From Vallitalea sp. (GTDB taxonomy: Bacteria > Bacillota > Clostridia > Lachnospirales > Vallitaleaceae): a stretch of 64,000 nucleotides of DNA. The stretch spans positions 1 through 64,000 of the forward strand of contig JAOASG010000071.1 in NCBI GenBank assembly GCA_025210235.1, in the 5' to 3' direction. The notes beneath the pieces are model-generated. The model searched no databases. It was not told where the DNA came from and saw only the letters and a list, made by a program, of their open reading frames with translations. The position numbers and the translations under genes were made by a program. Below, one piece after another: positions 9,391-17,988 of this stretch; the stretch's first letter is position 1; every line of letters begins with the position of its first letter.

Positions 9391-9777
9391 ATGGAATCAA
9401 ATTTCAAAAAAACAGTAGAGTCATTATTTAATGGGATGGAAAATTTTGTTTCAACTAAAACAGTTGTAGGTGAAGCTATTAATATTGGAGAGACTATCAT
9501 ATTACCACTAGTAGATGTTTCATTTGGAGTTGGAGCAGGTGCTTCTGAAGAGGGAAAAGAAAAAGCCAAAGATAAAGGCGTCGGAGGAGGAGCATTAGGA
9601 GCTAAAATAAGCCCAAGTGCTGTTCTCGTAATACAAGATGGTCAAACAAAATTAGTTAATGTAAAGAATCAAGATAGTTTAACAAAGATTATTGATATGG
9701 TTCCTAACATTATGGATAAATTCAGTGCAAAAAAGAAAAATAATAAAGAAGAAGAACAATTACAAGAGGAAGAATAG
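9391..9777 (+). CDS. gerW: Sporulation/germination protein GerW (YtfJ)
   Basis: The 128-residue length matches the family. The sequence contains the characteristic stretch GEAINIGETIILPLVDVSFG, then a glycine-rich segment with GAKISPSAVLVI, and a charged C-terminal tail. YtfJ/GerW is a spore protein needed for normal response to some germinants in Bacillus and is widely conserved in endospore formers. A strong AAGGAGG site precedes the ATG. It follows the DUF2953 gene by 48 bases, the same order as ytfI-ytfJ. Confidence 0.92.
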   Translation: MESNFKKTVESLFNGMENFVSTKTVVGEAINIGETIILPLVDVSFGVGAGASEEGKEKAKDKGVGGGALGAKISPSAVLVIQDGQTKLVNVKNQDSLTKIIDMVPNIMDKFSAKKKNNKEEEQLQEEE

Positions 9778-9814
9778 ATTAATTTAGATACCCACAAATA
9801 GGAGGGGAATTTTA

Positions 9815-10648
9815 GTGAAAAAAATAGTTAAAGTCTTAGTATGTTGCTTATGTATGTGTTCAGTGTTTTCATTGAGTTTGCCAGTTTTTGCTATAGATAA
9901 AGTTCCACCTATATCTGTTAAGATTAATGAAAATTATATTTTGATGGATACTAAACCAGTTCTTATGGAAAAGACTGTATATGTACCACTTAGGTTTGTA
10001 GCGAATGCCCTTAATGCTGAAGTTATTTGGGATGGAGATAATAGAAAGATAACAATTAATGATGATGAAAAATGTATAGAGATGACACTTGATTCAAAAA
10101 TTGTTCTTGTTAATGGTGAGCAGTATGAGTTACAATCTCCACCACCAGTAATTGATAATCGTACAATGGTACCTATCAGATTTATAACAGAAAATATGAA
10201 TTGTAAAGTGGAATGGAAGCAAGCAACATATACTGTTGAAGTTGTTAGAGAGGATATAGCTGTACCAGCTACAAGTATATTTAAAAGAAGTTATACAGAT
10301 GAAGACTTGAATTTATTAGCTAAAATTGTAACTGTTGAGGCAAACTATATTGGGTTTGATGCAAAATTAGCTGTAGCTAATGTAGTAGTAAATAGAAAAG
10401 AAAGCTCTAGATTTCCTAATACTATTAAAGATGTAATTTATGATAAAGGTTATTGTGTTCAATTCCCACCAGCTCATAAGAAAAGTTTTGCAGAGAAGGT
10501 TCCATCGACTGATAGTATTATTGCAGCGAAAATGGCGTTAGAAGGGGTTAATAACATCGATAAATGCTTGTTTTTTAATAATGTACCCTTTAAGTCGAAG
10601 AAAAATGATTTTTATAAAAAAATAGATACTGAATATTTTTATTATTAG
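9815..10648 (+). CDS. Secreted cell-wall hydrolase: stalk domain plus SleB-type hydrolase domain
   Basis: The protein is 277 residues. A signal peptide covers about residues 1-27, followed by a copper-amine-oxidase N-terminal-like stalk domain (VPLRFVANALNAEVIWDG, then VPIRFITENMNCKVEW). From about residue 158 there is a Hydrolase_2/SleB domain with LLAKIVTVEAN, AVANVVVNRK and a final CLFFNN. SleB-type enzymes are lytic transglycosylases acting on spore cortex or cell-wall peptidoglycan. The start is GTG with a GGAGGGG site 7 bases upstream. Linkage to GerW suggests a spore role, though vegetative wall remodelling is possible. Confidence 0.88.
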   Translation: MKKIVKVLVCCLCMCSVFSLSLPVFAIDKVPPISVKINENYILMDTKPVLMEKTVYVPLRFVANALNAEVIWDGDNRKITINDDEKCIEMTLDSKIVLVNGEQYELQSPPPVIDNRTMVPIRFITENMNCKVEWKQATYTVEVVREDIAVPATSIFKRSYTDEDLNLLAKIVTVEANYIGFDAKLAVANVVVNRKESSRFPNTIKDVIYDKGYCVQFPPAHKKSFAEKVPSTDSIIAAKMALEGVNNIDKCLFFNNVPFKSKKNDFYKKIDTEYFYY

Positions 10649-10671
10649 ACACTTTATTTGAGGTGAGAACA

Positions 10672-10905
10672 TTGAATAAGAAATTTGCACCTATTTTTAT
10701 TACTGTATTGATTTGTTTATTTGAGTTATTGGTGTTATATACTGTTTCATATAATACAATTAAATCTGGTGTTTTGATGGTACAAATAATTGGAGTAATA
10801 TTTGCTATAGGTATGTTATTTGTTATTATTGCACTTATAGTGAATTTATTACATAGACTTAAAGAATTGAAGGAGGAAGATCAAGATGATCTTAGTAAAT
10901 ACTGA
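10672..10905 (+). CDS. Small two-TM membrane protein
   Basis: This 77-residue protein has two hydrophobic segments (ITVLICLFELLVLYTV and VQIIGVIFAIGMLFVII) and an acidic C-terminus. TTG at 10672 is favoured as the start because GAGGTG lies at about 6 bases; a GTG at 10663 falls within that site. Its 3' end overlaps the next gene by 20 bases and contains that gene's AAGGAGG site, so translation of the two is probably coupled. It may act as a membrane partner of the UPF0145 protein. Confidence 0.65.
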   Translation: MNKKFAPIFITVLICLFELLVLYTVSYNTIKSGVLMVQIIGVIFAIGMLFVIIALIVNLLHRLKELKEEDQDDLSKY

Positions 10906-11197
10906 TTATATTTCTGGAAAAAATATTGAAACAATATCTATTGTAAAAGGATCAACTATTCAATCAAAACATGTTGGTAAAGATATTATGAGTTCTTTCA
11001 AAACAATAGTTGGTGGAGAACTAGGTTCTTATAATGAAATGATGAATCAAGCAAGAGCGTTAGCAACAAAACGTATGGTAAAAGAAGCAGAAGAATTAAA
11101 TGCTGATGGAATTATCAATATAAGATATGCTTCAAGTGCAATTATGCAAGGTGCTGCTGAAGTTATTGTATATGGTACAGCTGTAAAATTCGTATAA
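10886..11197 (+). CDS. YbjQ/UPF0145 family heavy-metal-binding-domain protein
   Basis: This 103-residue protein has the full UPF0145 layout: an N-terminal strand and KGSTIQSKHVGKDIMSSFKTIVGGE, then MNQARALATKRMVKEAEELNADGIINIRY, and a final strand ending in AEVIVYGTAVKF. The family forms pentamers; its biochemical role is unsettled despite the heavy-metal-binding label. The ATG is embedded in the preceding ORF. An intrinsic terminator follows directly. Confidence 0.9.
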   Translation: MILVNTDYISGKNIETISIVKGSTIQSKHVGKDIMSSFKTIVGGELGSYNEMMNQARALATKRMVKEAEELNADGIINIRYASSAIMQGAAEVIVYGTAVKFV

Positions 11198-11202
11198 TTA
11201 TG

Positions 11203-11250
11203 AAATCTAGGTTTTTGAGATCGTTGATCTTTTAAAGCCTAGATTTTTTA
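11203..11250 (+). terminator. Intrinsic terminator after the UPF0145 gene
   Basis: AAATCTAGG pairs with CCTAGATTT, enclosing a second small GATC-containing hairpin, and runs into a T-tract. It separates the upstream spore/envelope genes from the metal region. Confidence 0.85.
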
Positions 11251-11272
11251 GTATTAATGGAGGTGTTATAAT

Positions 11273-12160
11273 ATGAATTCACATGTAGATTGTATTGCAT
11301 GTATTATTAACAAGGCTGATCAATTAGCAGATAAATATATTAAAGATAAGAAGGAAAAGTATAATTTTATGAATAAAGTTTTATTAGAGGTTGCTGATAC
11401 AGATTTTTCTAAAACAGCTCCTTACATAAGTACAAAAGTGATGAGATTATTACATAATGCTACAGGAGTGGATGATTTTTATAAGGAAGAAAAGATGCTG
11501 TTTAATGAAAAATTATTAGGAATGGAAGAAAATATTACAAGTATGTTAGATGATTCTAATAACCGATTAATGGATGCATTAAGAATAGCTATGGCAGGCA
11601 ATATAGTAGATTTCGGTGCACTTGATAATATTACAATAGAATTGGTAAAAGATATTATTACAAAAACAATGGATAGTAATATTAATAGTAGTGTTTATAA
11701 AAGGTTTAATATAGAGTTAGAAAATGCAAAAGATATTCTTTATCTTGGTGACAATACAGGTGAAATTGTATTTGATAAAATATTATTATGTGAAATAAAA
11801 AGACAATATCCTAATCTAACTATTTATTTTGCAACTAGAGGTAAGCCAGCTCTTAATGATGCTAATGAAGAAGATGCATATTATGTAGGAATTGATAAAT
11901 ATGCAAAAATAATCAATAATGGTACAGATATACCAGGAACGGATTTAGATGAAGTTTCACAAGAATTTAAAGAGGTTTTTAATAAAGCAGATATGATTAT
12001 TTCAAAAGGACAAGGTAACTTTGAAACATTATCAGGAACTGGATATAATATTTTCTATTTATTTCTTTGTAAATGTGATATGTTAACTAAACGGTTAAAT
12101 ATTGAAAAATTATCAGCTATGTTTCTTTATGAGAAGGAGTTAAATACTGAAATATTGTAA
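11273..12160 (+). CDS. DUF89/ARMT1-like damage-control phosphatase
   Basis: The 295-residue protein starts with the cysteine motif VDCIACI typical of the bacterial/archaeal DUF89 subfamily. It carries the metal and active-site motifs ILYLGDNTGEIVFDK, the asparagine in FATRGKPALNDANEEDA, and ISKGQGNFETLSG. DUF89 proteins are metal-dependent phosphatases (Co, Ni or Mn in studied members), proposed to remove damaged phosphometabolites; the substrate here is unknown. GGAGGTG precedes the ATG. It lies just upstream of the promoter of the metal/Lar operon, which may reflect a shared metal theme. Confidence 0.88.
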   Translation: MNSHVDCIACIINKADQLADKYIKDKKEKYNFMNKVLLEVADTDFSKTAPYISTKVMRLLHNATGVDDFYKEEKMLFNEKLLGMEENITSMLDDSNNRLMDALRIAMAGNIVDFGALDNITIELVKDIITKTMDSNINSSVYKRFNIELENAKDILYLGDNTGEIVFDKILLCEIKRQYPNLTIYFATRGKPALNDANEEDAYYVGIDKYAKIINNGTDIPGTDLDEVSQEFKEVFNKADMIISKGQGNFETLSGTGYNIFYLFLCKCDMLTKRLNIEKLSAMFLYEKELNTEIL

Positions 12161-12171
12161 AAATTCAAGGA

Positions 12172-12200
12172 TTGACTTTTGATACTACGTGTGGTAATAT
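12172..12200 (+). promoter_or_regulatory. Sigma-A promoter of the FmdE-ABC-Lar operon
   Basis: TTGACT (12172-12177) and TAATAT (12195-12200) are separated by exactly 17 bases, a near-consensus vegetative promoter. Transcription should start around 12206, giving a leader of about 135 bases before the FmdE start codon. Confidence 0.85.
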
Positions 12201-12205
12201 CTTTA

Positions 12206-12311
12206 TAGAAATGAGTCACGAAGGCTCAATAAATAACTTATAGAAATTAAAGTTGATAATTAACAGCCCATGAAGGGTACTAGGCAACTAGTATTTTTTA
12301 TGGGCTTTTTT
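12206..12311 (+). promoter_or_regulatory. Structured leader with nested terminator: candidate riboswitch or attenuator
   Basis: A first hairpin, TGAGTC/GGCTCA with loop ACGAA, lies at 12212-12228. A terminator follows: AGCCCAT (12265-12271) pairs with ATGGGCT (12300-12306) and runs into a T-tract to 12311. It encloses an inner hairpin ACTAG-GCAA-CTAGT. The bases CCC (12267-12269) could instead pair with GGG (12275-12277), which would block the terminator stem. A terminator between a strong promoter and a long metal/cofactor operon implies regulated read-through. I could not match it to a riboswitch class I know; a protein- or translation-controlled attenuator is also possible. Confidence 0.7.
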
Positions 12312-12342
12312 GATTTTTGGATAATTTGAGGAGGACTAGTAA

Positions 12343-12867
12343 ATGGATAAAGAATTATGGAATAAATGTATAGAATTTCATGGACATGAATGTCCAGGTC
12401 TTGCTATTGGTTTTAGAGCATGCGAAATAGCAATAAAAAAGATTAATCTTACATTTTCTAAAGATGAAGAATTAGTATGTATTACAGAAAATGATGCTTG
12501 TGGAGTAGATGCAGTTCAAGTTATTACAGGTTGTACAATGGGTAAAGGAAATCTTATATATAGAGATACTGGTAAGATGGCATTTTCATTTTTTAATCGT
12601 ACAAATGGAGATAGTATAAGATTAATAATGAATAACTTTCAGTCAGAAATGAGTAGAGATGAAAAAAAACTACATATATTAAATGCACCTGAAGAAGAAG
12701 TATTTACTATTAAAAAACCTGATTATGAAGTGCCATCACGTGCGAGAATATTTAATACTATTATTTGTCAAAAATGTGGAGAAGGTGTAAAAGAAACTAA
12801 TATTAGATTAAGTAACGGAGAAAAACTATGTCTTGATTGTTATGAAGAATATTCAAGAGGCTGGTAA
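12343..12867 (+). CDS. FmdE family protein with C-terminal zinc finger
   Basis: This 174-residue protein has the N-terminal FmdE motif EFHGHECPGLAIGFRA and ENDACGVDAVQVITGCTMGKGN, giving conserved His and Cys ligands. A C-terminal zinc finger of two CxxC pairs (CQKCGEG and CLDCYEEY) follows. FmdE-type proteins are linked to metal or metallo-cofactor handling and often sit beside metal transporters. It is the first gene of the operon behind the structured leader, with a GAGGAGG site. A role as a metal-delivery or sensing protein for the adjoining ABC importer and Lar enzymes is inferred. Confidence 0.88.
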   Translation: MDKELWNKCIEFHGHECPGLAIGFRACEIAIKKINLTFSKDEELVCITENDACGVDAVQVITGCTMGKGNLIYRDTGKMAFSFFNRTNGDSIRLIMNNFQSEMSRDEKKLHILNAPEEEVFTIKKPDYEVPSRARIFNTIICQKCGEGVKETNIRLSNGEKLCLDCYEEYSRGW

Positions 12868-12878
12868 TACATAATAAA

Positions 12879-13970
12879 ATGAAAGATGTGATAAAAATTA
12901 AATATGAAGTAGCTAATGAAAAAGATGGAATAGAAGCATATAAAAGTTATACAGGGAAAAAAGTAGGTATACTAATATCATCTATTATATTAATGTTTAT
13001 ATTATCAGTTATTGCAATAAATGCTGGTTCTACTAATTTAAAATTTTCAGAAATATTTAAGTCTATTATTGGCCATGGAACAGTAAGCTCAAATGTTGTT
13101 GTTTTAAGTATTCGCTTACCAAGAGTAATAGCTGCTATTATTGCAGGTGCAGGTTTATCGGTTTCAGGTTGTGTTATGCAAAATAACTTACGAAACCCAT
13201 TAGCTTCTCCAGCAACATTGGGAATATCTAATGCGGCTGCTTTTGGAGCTAATTTAGCTATTATTATATTTGGAGCAGGCAGTTTTAGGAGTTTAAGTGC
13301 TGATGCGGTTATTATTAATAATCCATATATTGTTACTTTGTCAGCTTTTGTTTTATCCATGTTAGCAACTATTGTTATATTGTTATTGGCTAAACTAAAG
13401 AGTTTTGCACCTCAATCTATTATATTAGCTGGAGTTGCGTTAGGATCTCTTTTCTCTGCAGGTATTACTTTAATACAATATTTTGCTGATGATGTACAGG
13501 TAGCAGCAGCTGTTTTTTGGACCTTCGGGGATTTGGGTAGAGTATCATGGAATGAAGTTTTTATAATGTTTATTATAATAGGTATAGCATTAATCTATTT
13601 TATGTTTAAAAGATGGGATTATAATGCTCTAGATAGTGGGCAAGAAGTAGCTAAAAGTCTCGGTGTTAATGTAGAAAGAGTACGTTTTGGAGGAATGTTT
13701 GTATCTTCATTAATTACAGCAGTATCTGTTTCATTTTTAGGAATTATTGGATTTATTGGGTTAATATCTCCGCAAATAGTAAGAAGGATTATTGGAGGAG
13801 ATCACCGTTTTTTGATACCAATATCAGCTATATGTGGTTCAATAATTTTATTATTTGCAGATACATTGGCAAGAACAATAATTGCGCCTGTTATACTACC
13901 AGTAGGAGCAATAACATCTTTTTTAGGTGCACCATTATTTTTATATTTACTTATAAGGGGGCAAAAATAA
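12879..13970 (+). CDS. FecCD-family ABC importer permease
   Basis: This 363-residue permease of the BtuC/FhuB/FecCD family has about ten TMs. Motifs include RLPRVIAAIIAGAGLSVSG near residue 80, NPLASPATLGIS, and the C-terminal FIGLISPQIVRRIIGGDHR that contacts the ATPase. The family imports metal chelates (siderophores, cobalamin, haem, Ni or Co complexes). The N-terminal ~20 residues before the first TM are unusually polar and the ribosome binding site is poor, so the exact start is uncertain. Context suggests nickel or another metal chelate as substrate. Confidence 0.9.
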   Translation: MKDVIKIKYEVANEKDGIEAYKSYTGKKVGILISSIILMFILSVIAINAGSTNLKFSEIFKSIIGHGTVSSNVVVLSIRLPRVIAAIIAGAGLSVSGCVMQNNLRNPLASPATLGISNAAAFGANLAIIIFGAGSFRSLSADAVIINNPYIVTLSAFVLSMLATIVILLLAKLKSFAPQSIILAGVALGSLFSAGITLIQYFADDVQVAAAVFWTFGDLGRVSWNEVFIMFIIIGIALIYFMFKRWDYNALDSGQEVAKSLGVNVERVRFGGMFVSSLITAVSVSFLGIIGFIGLISPQIVRRIIGGDHRFLIPISAICGSIILLFADTLARTIIAPVILPVGAITSFLGAPLFLYLLIRGQK

Positions 13971-13971
13971 G

Positions 13972-14724
13972 ATGATTCTTTCAGTTCAAGGATTGGACTT
14001 TAAATATCCTAGTCATAAAGTCTTAAAAGATGTTTCATTTAGTTTAGAAAAAGGCGAATGTCTTGCAATATTAGGAACTAATGGTACAGGGAAATCTACT
14101 CTTTTAAAATGTATAAACAGAATTTTAAAGCCTCAAAAGGGCTCGGTTTTAATTGATGAATTAGATATTTCGAAATTAAATCAAATAGAATTAGCTAAAA
14201 GAATAGGGTATGTTTCTCAAAGTAATAGTACTATTAGAACGACTGTATTTGATGCTGTTCTTATTGGAAGAAAACCTTATATTAAATGGGATGTTACAAA
14301 AAAAGATCTAGATATTGTAAATAATGCAATAAAAATGCTTGGGTTAGAAAAATATGCATTAAGATATATAGATGAACTAAGTGGAGGAGAACTTCAAAAA
14401 GTAATTATAGCTAGAGCGTTAGCACAAGAACCAAAGGTTTTGATGCTAGATGAACCTACAAGTAGTCTTGATCTTAAGAATCAGCTAGAAGTGATTAATA
14501 TTATTAAAAATGTAGTTAATAATAATAAAATCTCTGCGTTAGTTACAATACATGATTTAAACTTAGCATTAAGATTTGCAGATAAATTCATATTATTAAA
14601 AGATGGGAAAATATTTGCAGCCGGTGGTCAAGAAGTTATGACTTCAAAAAATATTGAGCGTGTTTACTCAGTTCCCGTAAAAGTTGAAAAAATATGTAGC
14701 AAAATGATTGTAGTACCTGTTTAA
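13972..14724 (+). CDS. ABC importer ATP-binding protein (FecE/BtuD type)
   Basis: This 250-residue ATPase has Walker A GTNGTGKST (about residues 36-44), signature LSGGELQK, Walker B VLMLDEPTSSLD and the switch histidine in TIHDLNLAL. It begins one base after the permease stop, with GGGGGC in the permease's 3' end as ribosome binding site. Together with the permease and the lipoprotein it makes a complete FecBCDE/BtuCDF-like importer. Confidence 0.93.
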   Translation: MILSVQGLDFKYPSHKVLKDVSFSLEKGECLAILGTNGTGKSTLLKCINRILKPQKGSVLIDELDISKLNQIELAKRIGYVSQSNSTIRTTVFDAVLIGRKPYIKWDVTKKDLDIVNNAIKMLGLEKYALRYIDELSGGELQKVIIARALAQEPKVLMLDEPTSSLDLKNQLEVINIIKNVVNNNKISALVTIHDLNLALRFADKFILLKDGKIFAAGGQEVMTSKNIERVYSVPVKVEKICSKMIVVPV

Positions 14725-14786
14725 TACAAGAATTGTTGTATAAAATAATTTACTACATTATTATAAAAGATAGGAGCATACTATTA

Positions 14787-15914
14787 ATGAAAAAAAATAT
14801 ATTATTTATTATAATTTTAGTAATAACATTAAGTTTTTTTGTTGGATGTACTACAAGTCAAACTACAGTTAATAAGGACTCAAATGAAGAAGATTCATAT
14901 GATAATAAGATAATTATAACTGATATGTTAAATAGAACTGTTACAATAGATAACAATGCAAAAAAAATAGTTGCTATTGGACCTGGAGCATTAAGATTAT
15001 TTTGTTATGTAGATAGTATTGATAAAGTAGCTGGAATAGAACAAATCGAAAAAAAATATTCTATGGGAAGACCTTATGCACTAGCAAATCCATCTATAAA
15101 AGATTTAGATGTAATAGGACCAGGAGGACCAAATAATTCTCCTGATGTTGAAAAGCTATTCTCAGTTAAACCAGACGTAATATTTTCTATGTATGGAAAT
15201 GATAAATCTGCTGTAGATAAATTGCAAACTAAAATTGGAATACCAGTTATAGCATTAAGTTATGGGAAAGTGGCAACTTTTGATCCTGCGGTATATGAAT
15301 CTATTAAAATTATTGGAGAAGTTATGGGGCAAGAAGAAAGAGCTGAAGAAGTTATAAATTATATGAAAGAGTGTTATAATGATTTAAGTAGAAGAACAAA
15401 AGATATAGATGATAGTAAAAAAATAAGTACATATATCGGTGCGCTATCTTATAAAGGTAGTCATGGTATAGAAAGTACTTATGGAGAATATTCATTATTT
15501 AAAGCCATTAATGCGAAAAATGTTGTTGATGAAGTAGATAAGACAGGTTCTATCATGATAGATAAAGAAAAGATTATAGAATGGAATCCAGATAAAATTT
15601 TTATTGACTATGGAGGATTAAATCTTGTAAAACAGGATTATGAAAAGAATCCAGATTTTTATAATTCTTTATCTGCATTTAAAAATGGTGAAATATATTC
15701 TCAGTTACCATATAATTTTTATCATACCAATATAGGAACTTCCATAGCAGATGCATATTATTTGGGAAAAGTTCTATACCCGGAACAATTTCAAGATATT
15801 GAACCTGATAAGAAAGCAGATGAGATTTATAAATTCCTTGTTGGAAAAGAAGTTTATTCACAAATGGTTGAAGATTTTGGTTCATTTAGTAAAATATCAA
15901 TTATAAATAAATAG
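14787..15914 (+). CDS. ABC importer substrate-binding lipoprotein (BtuF/FecB type)
   Basis: The 375-residue protein has a lipoprotein signal peptide with lipobox FVGC (Cys21). A periplasmic-binding-protein fold of the TroA/BtuF group follows (DMLNRTVTIDNNAKKIVAIGPG; KPDVIFSMYGN; WNPDKIFIDYGG). The start at 14787 is chosen because TAGGAG precedes it and the signal peptide begins there; an upstream in-frame TTG at 14733 would add a hydrophobic extension. It completes the importer. The ligand is not determinable from sequence, but the Lar neighbours suggest nickel. Confidence 0.9.
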   Translation: MKKNILFIIILVITLSFFVGCTTSQTTVNKDSNEEDSYDNKIIITDMLNRTVTIDNNAKKIVAIGPGALRLFCYVDSIDKVAGIEQIEKKYSMGRPYALANPSIKDLDVIGPGGPNNSPDVEKLFSVKPDVIFSMYGNDKSAVDKLQTKIGIPVIALSYGKVATFDPAVYESIKIIGEVMGQEERAEEVINYMKECYNDLSRRTKDIDDSKKISTYIGALSYKGSHGIESTYGEYSLFKAINAKNVVDEVDKTGSIMIDKEKIIEWNPDKIFIDYGGLNLVKQDYEKNPDFYNSLSAFKNGEIYSQLPYNFYHTNIGTSIADAYYLGKVLYPEQFQDIEPDKKADEIYKFLVGKEVYSQMVEDFGSFSKISIINK

Positions 15915-15937
15915 AAGACTTTAAAAAGGAGCATAAA

Positions 15938-17173
15938 ATGAAAGTATTATATTATGATTGTTTCGCAGGTATAAGTGGAGATATGAACTTAGGTGCTTTA
16001 ATAGACCTTGGGGTTGACAAAAGTTACCTTATAAAAGAATTAGATAAATTATCTATATCAAAGGAATTTAAGCTGAAAATAGAAACAAAGCAAAAAATGG
16101 GTATTACAGGAACAAAAGTTGATGTAATATTAACAAATAATATACATCATGAACATCACCATCATGAAGAGCACAATGAACATCACGAACATCACCATCA
16201 TGAAGAACATCATGAACATAGAAATTTAAGAAGTATATATAATATTATTGATAGTAGTAGTTTAAATGATAATATAAAACAATTAAGTAAAGATATATTT
16301 AATGTTGTAGCTAAAGCAGAAGCTAAAGTACATGGAAAATCAATTGATGAAGTACATTTTCATGAGGTAGGTGCTGTAGATTCTATAGTTGATATTATTG
16401 GTGCAGCAATTTGTATTGATAATCTAAAGGTAGATAAGATTATATCCTCTACAATAGAATTAGGAGGAGGATTTGTTAAATGTGCTCATGGAATTATTCC
16501 AGTACCAGCGCCTGCGACTTCAGAAATTTTAAATAATGTTCCAATTCATTTAGGGAAAGTAAATTTTGAAACGACTACACCAACAGGAGCTGCAATATTA
16601 AAAACAGTAGTTAATGACTTTACTAGTTCAATGGATTTTAAAATATTAAAAACGGGGTATGGACTTGGGACTAGAGATTTTGAAATACCAAATGTACTAA
16701 GAGTTTATTTAGGGGAAGAAAAAAATAAATCAAAAAAAATACAAACGATTATAGAAGTAAATATAGATGATATGAATTCAGAATTATATAGTTATGTCGA
16801 AGAGAAGCTTTTTGAAAATGGTGCATTAGATGTTTATAAAACACCTATAATAATGAAAAAAGGTAGACCTGCAATTAAACTAAGTGTATTAACTGAACTT
16901 GATAATACACAGGTTATAGAAAAAATATTGTTAATGGATACAACTACCTTAGGTCTTAGAAAATACAATGTTGAAAAATTAGAGTTAGATAGAGAGTTTT
17001 CAGTAGTTTCAACAAAGTATGGAGATATTCCTTTGAAAATGGGATTATTAGATGGTACAGTTATAAAAATGAAACCTGAATATGAGGTATGTGAAAAATT
17101 AGCAAATAAATATGGAGTTCCAATAAGAGTTATTTATGATGAAATATCAAAAATAAACATAAATGGAGAATGA
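15938..17173 (+). CDS. larC: Nickel-pincer cofactor nickel insertase LarC
   Basis: This 411-residue protein starts with the LarC signature YYDCFAGISGDMNLGALIDLG. A histidine-rich loop (16 His between about residues 67 and 95) would bind nickel. Other motifs include DEVHFHEVGAVDSIVDIIG, PVPAPATSEIL and ETTTPTGAAILK. LarC is the CTP-dependent cyclometallase that inserts Ni into the pincer nucleotide. In Lactobacillus plantarum it is made by a ribosomal frameshift between larC1 and larC2; here it is one uninterrupted ORF. AAAAAGGAG precedes the ATG. It is flanked by the metal importer and LarE. Confidence 0.95.
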   Translation: MKVLYYDCFAGISGDMNLGALIDLGVDKSYLIKELDKLSISKEFKLKIETKQKMGITGTKVDVILTNNIHHEHHHHEEHNEHHEHHHHEEHHEHRNLRSIYNIIDSSSLNDNIKQLSKDIFNVVAKAEAKVHGKSIDEVHFHEVGAVDSIVDIIGAAICIDNLKVDKIISSTIELGGGFVKCAHGIIPVPAPATSEILNNVPIHLGKVNFETTTPTGAAILKTVVNDFTSSMDFKILKTGYGLGTRDFEIPNVLRVYLGEEKNKSKKIQTIIEVNIDDMNSELYSYVEEKLFENGALDVYKTPIIMKKGRPAIKLSVLTELDNTQVIEKILLMDTTTLGLRKYNVEKLELDREFSVVSTKYGDIPLKMGLLDGTVIKMKPEYEVCEKLANKYGVPIRVIYDEISKININGE

Positions 17174-17175
17174 TT

Positions 17176-17988
17176 ATGGACAAATATTTTACTTTAATAC
17201 AATACTTAAAAAAATTAGAGAAAGTAATAATAGCTTTTTCAGGAGGAGTAGATAGTACTTTTTTATTATATGCAGCGAAAGAGGCATTAGGTGATAATGT
17301 AAAAGCTGTAACAATAAACTCACCTTATATAGCTAAGTGGGAAATTAAAGAAGCTAAAGAATTCACTAAAAAACTTGGGATTAAGCATGATTTTATAAAC
17401 GTCGAAATCGCATCACATATAAAAAATAATCCCATAAATAGATGTTATCTATGCAAAAAATATATATTCCAAAAAATTAATGAGAAAGCAGTAAATGAAG
17501 ATTTTAAATATGTTATTGATGGAACAAATTATGATGATACTAAAGATTACAGGCCAGGTATGAAGGCATTGAGAGAACTAAAGATAATTAGTCCATTATT
17601 AGAATGCGAGATTACTAAATCTGATATTAGATTAATGGCAAAGAAGAGAGAACTAGAAGTATGGGATAAACCTTCTTATGCCTGCCTATTAACAAGAATA
17701 GAACATGATACAATCATTGAGTCTGATATGTTAGAGAGAATTGAAAAAGCAGAAAAATTTTTAATGAATAAAGGAATGAAAGCGTGTAGGGTAAGAGTGC
17801 ATGGAAACTTAGCTCGAATAGAACTAAATAGAAATAATTTTATTAATATTATCAATGAAAAAGTTATCAATGAAATTACAAGTTATTTTTCAGAGATAGG
17901 GTTTAAATATGCAACATTAGATTTGCAAGGGTATAAAATGGGTGATTTTAGTATAAAAACATTAGAGGCAGGTGGCTTGAATGAATGA
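17176..17988 (+). CDS. larE: Pincer-cofactor sulfur transferase LarE
   Basis: This 270-residue PP-loop enzyme has the ATP-binding motif FSGGVDSTF (residues 21-29) and WDKPSYACLLTR near residue 170. LarE adenylates the biosynthetic intermediate and supplies sulfur. Besides Cys170, the position of the sacrificial cysteine in the L. plantarum enzyme, it has a CxxC pair (C90, C93 in NRCYLCKK). This three-cysteine pattern fits LarE proteins that use an iron-sulfur cluster instead of sacrificing a cysteine; that is an inference. ATG 17176 is favoured over 17170 because GGAGA lies 6 bases upstream. Confidence 0.93.
   Translation: MDKYFTLIQYLKKLEKVIIAFSGGVDSTFLLYAAKEALGDNVKAVTINSPYIAKWEIKEAKEFTKKLGIKHDFINVEIASHIKNNPINRCYLCKKYIFQKINEKAVNEDFKYVIDGTNYDDTKDYRPGMKALRELKIISPLLECEITKSDIRLMAKKRELEVWDKPSYACLLTRIEHDTIIESDMLERIEKAEKFLMNKGMKACRVRVHGNLARIELNRNNFINIINEKVINEITSYFSEIGFKYATLDLQGYKMGDFSIKTLEAGGLNE

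Noticed and set aside
12206-12311. Known riboswitch classes (cobalamin, NiCo/czcD, Moco, fluoride)
   Set aside because: I could not find the conserved boxes of these classes as I know them (for example the cobalamin B12 box). The class is left open rather than forced.
12947-13360. Minus-strand ORF opposite the FecCD permease
   Set aside because: Antisense of conserved permease motifs; composition and lack of a start signal mark it as a shadow.
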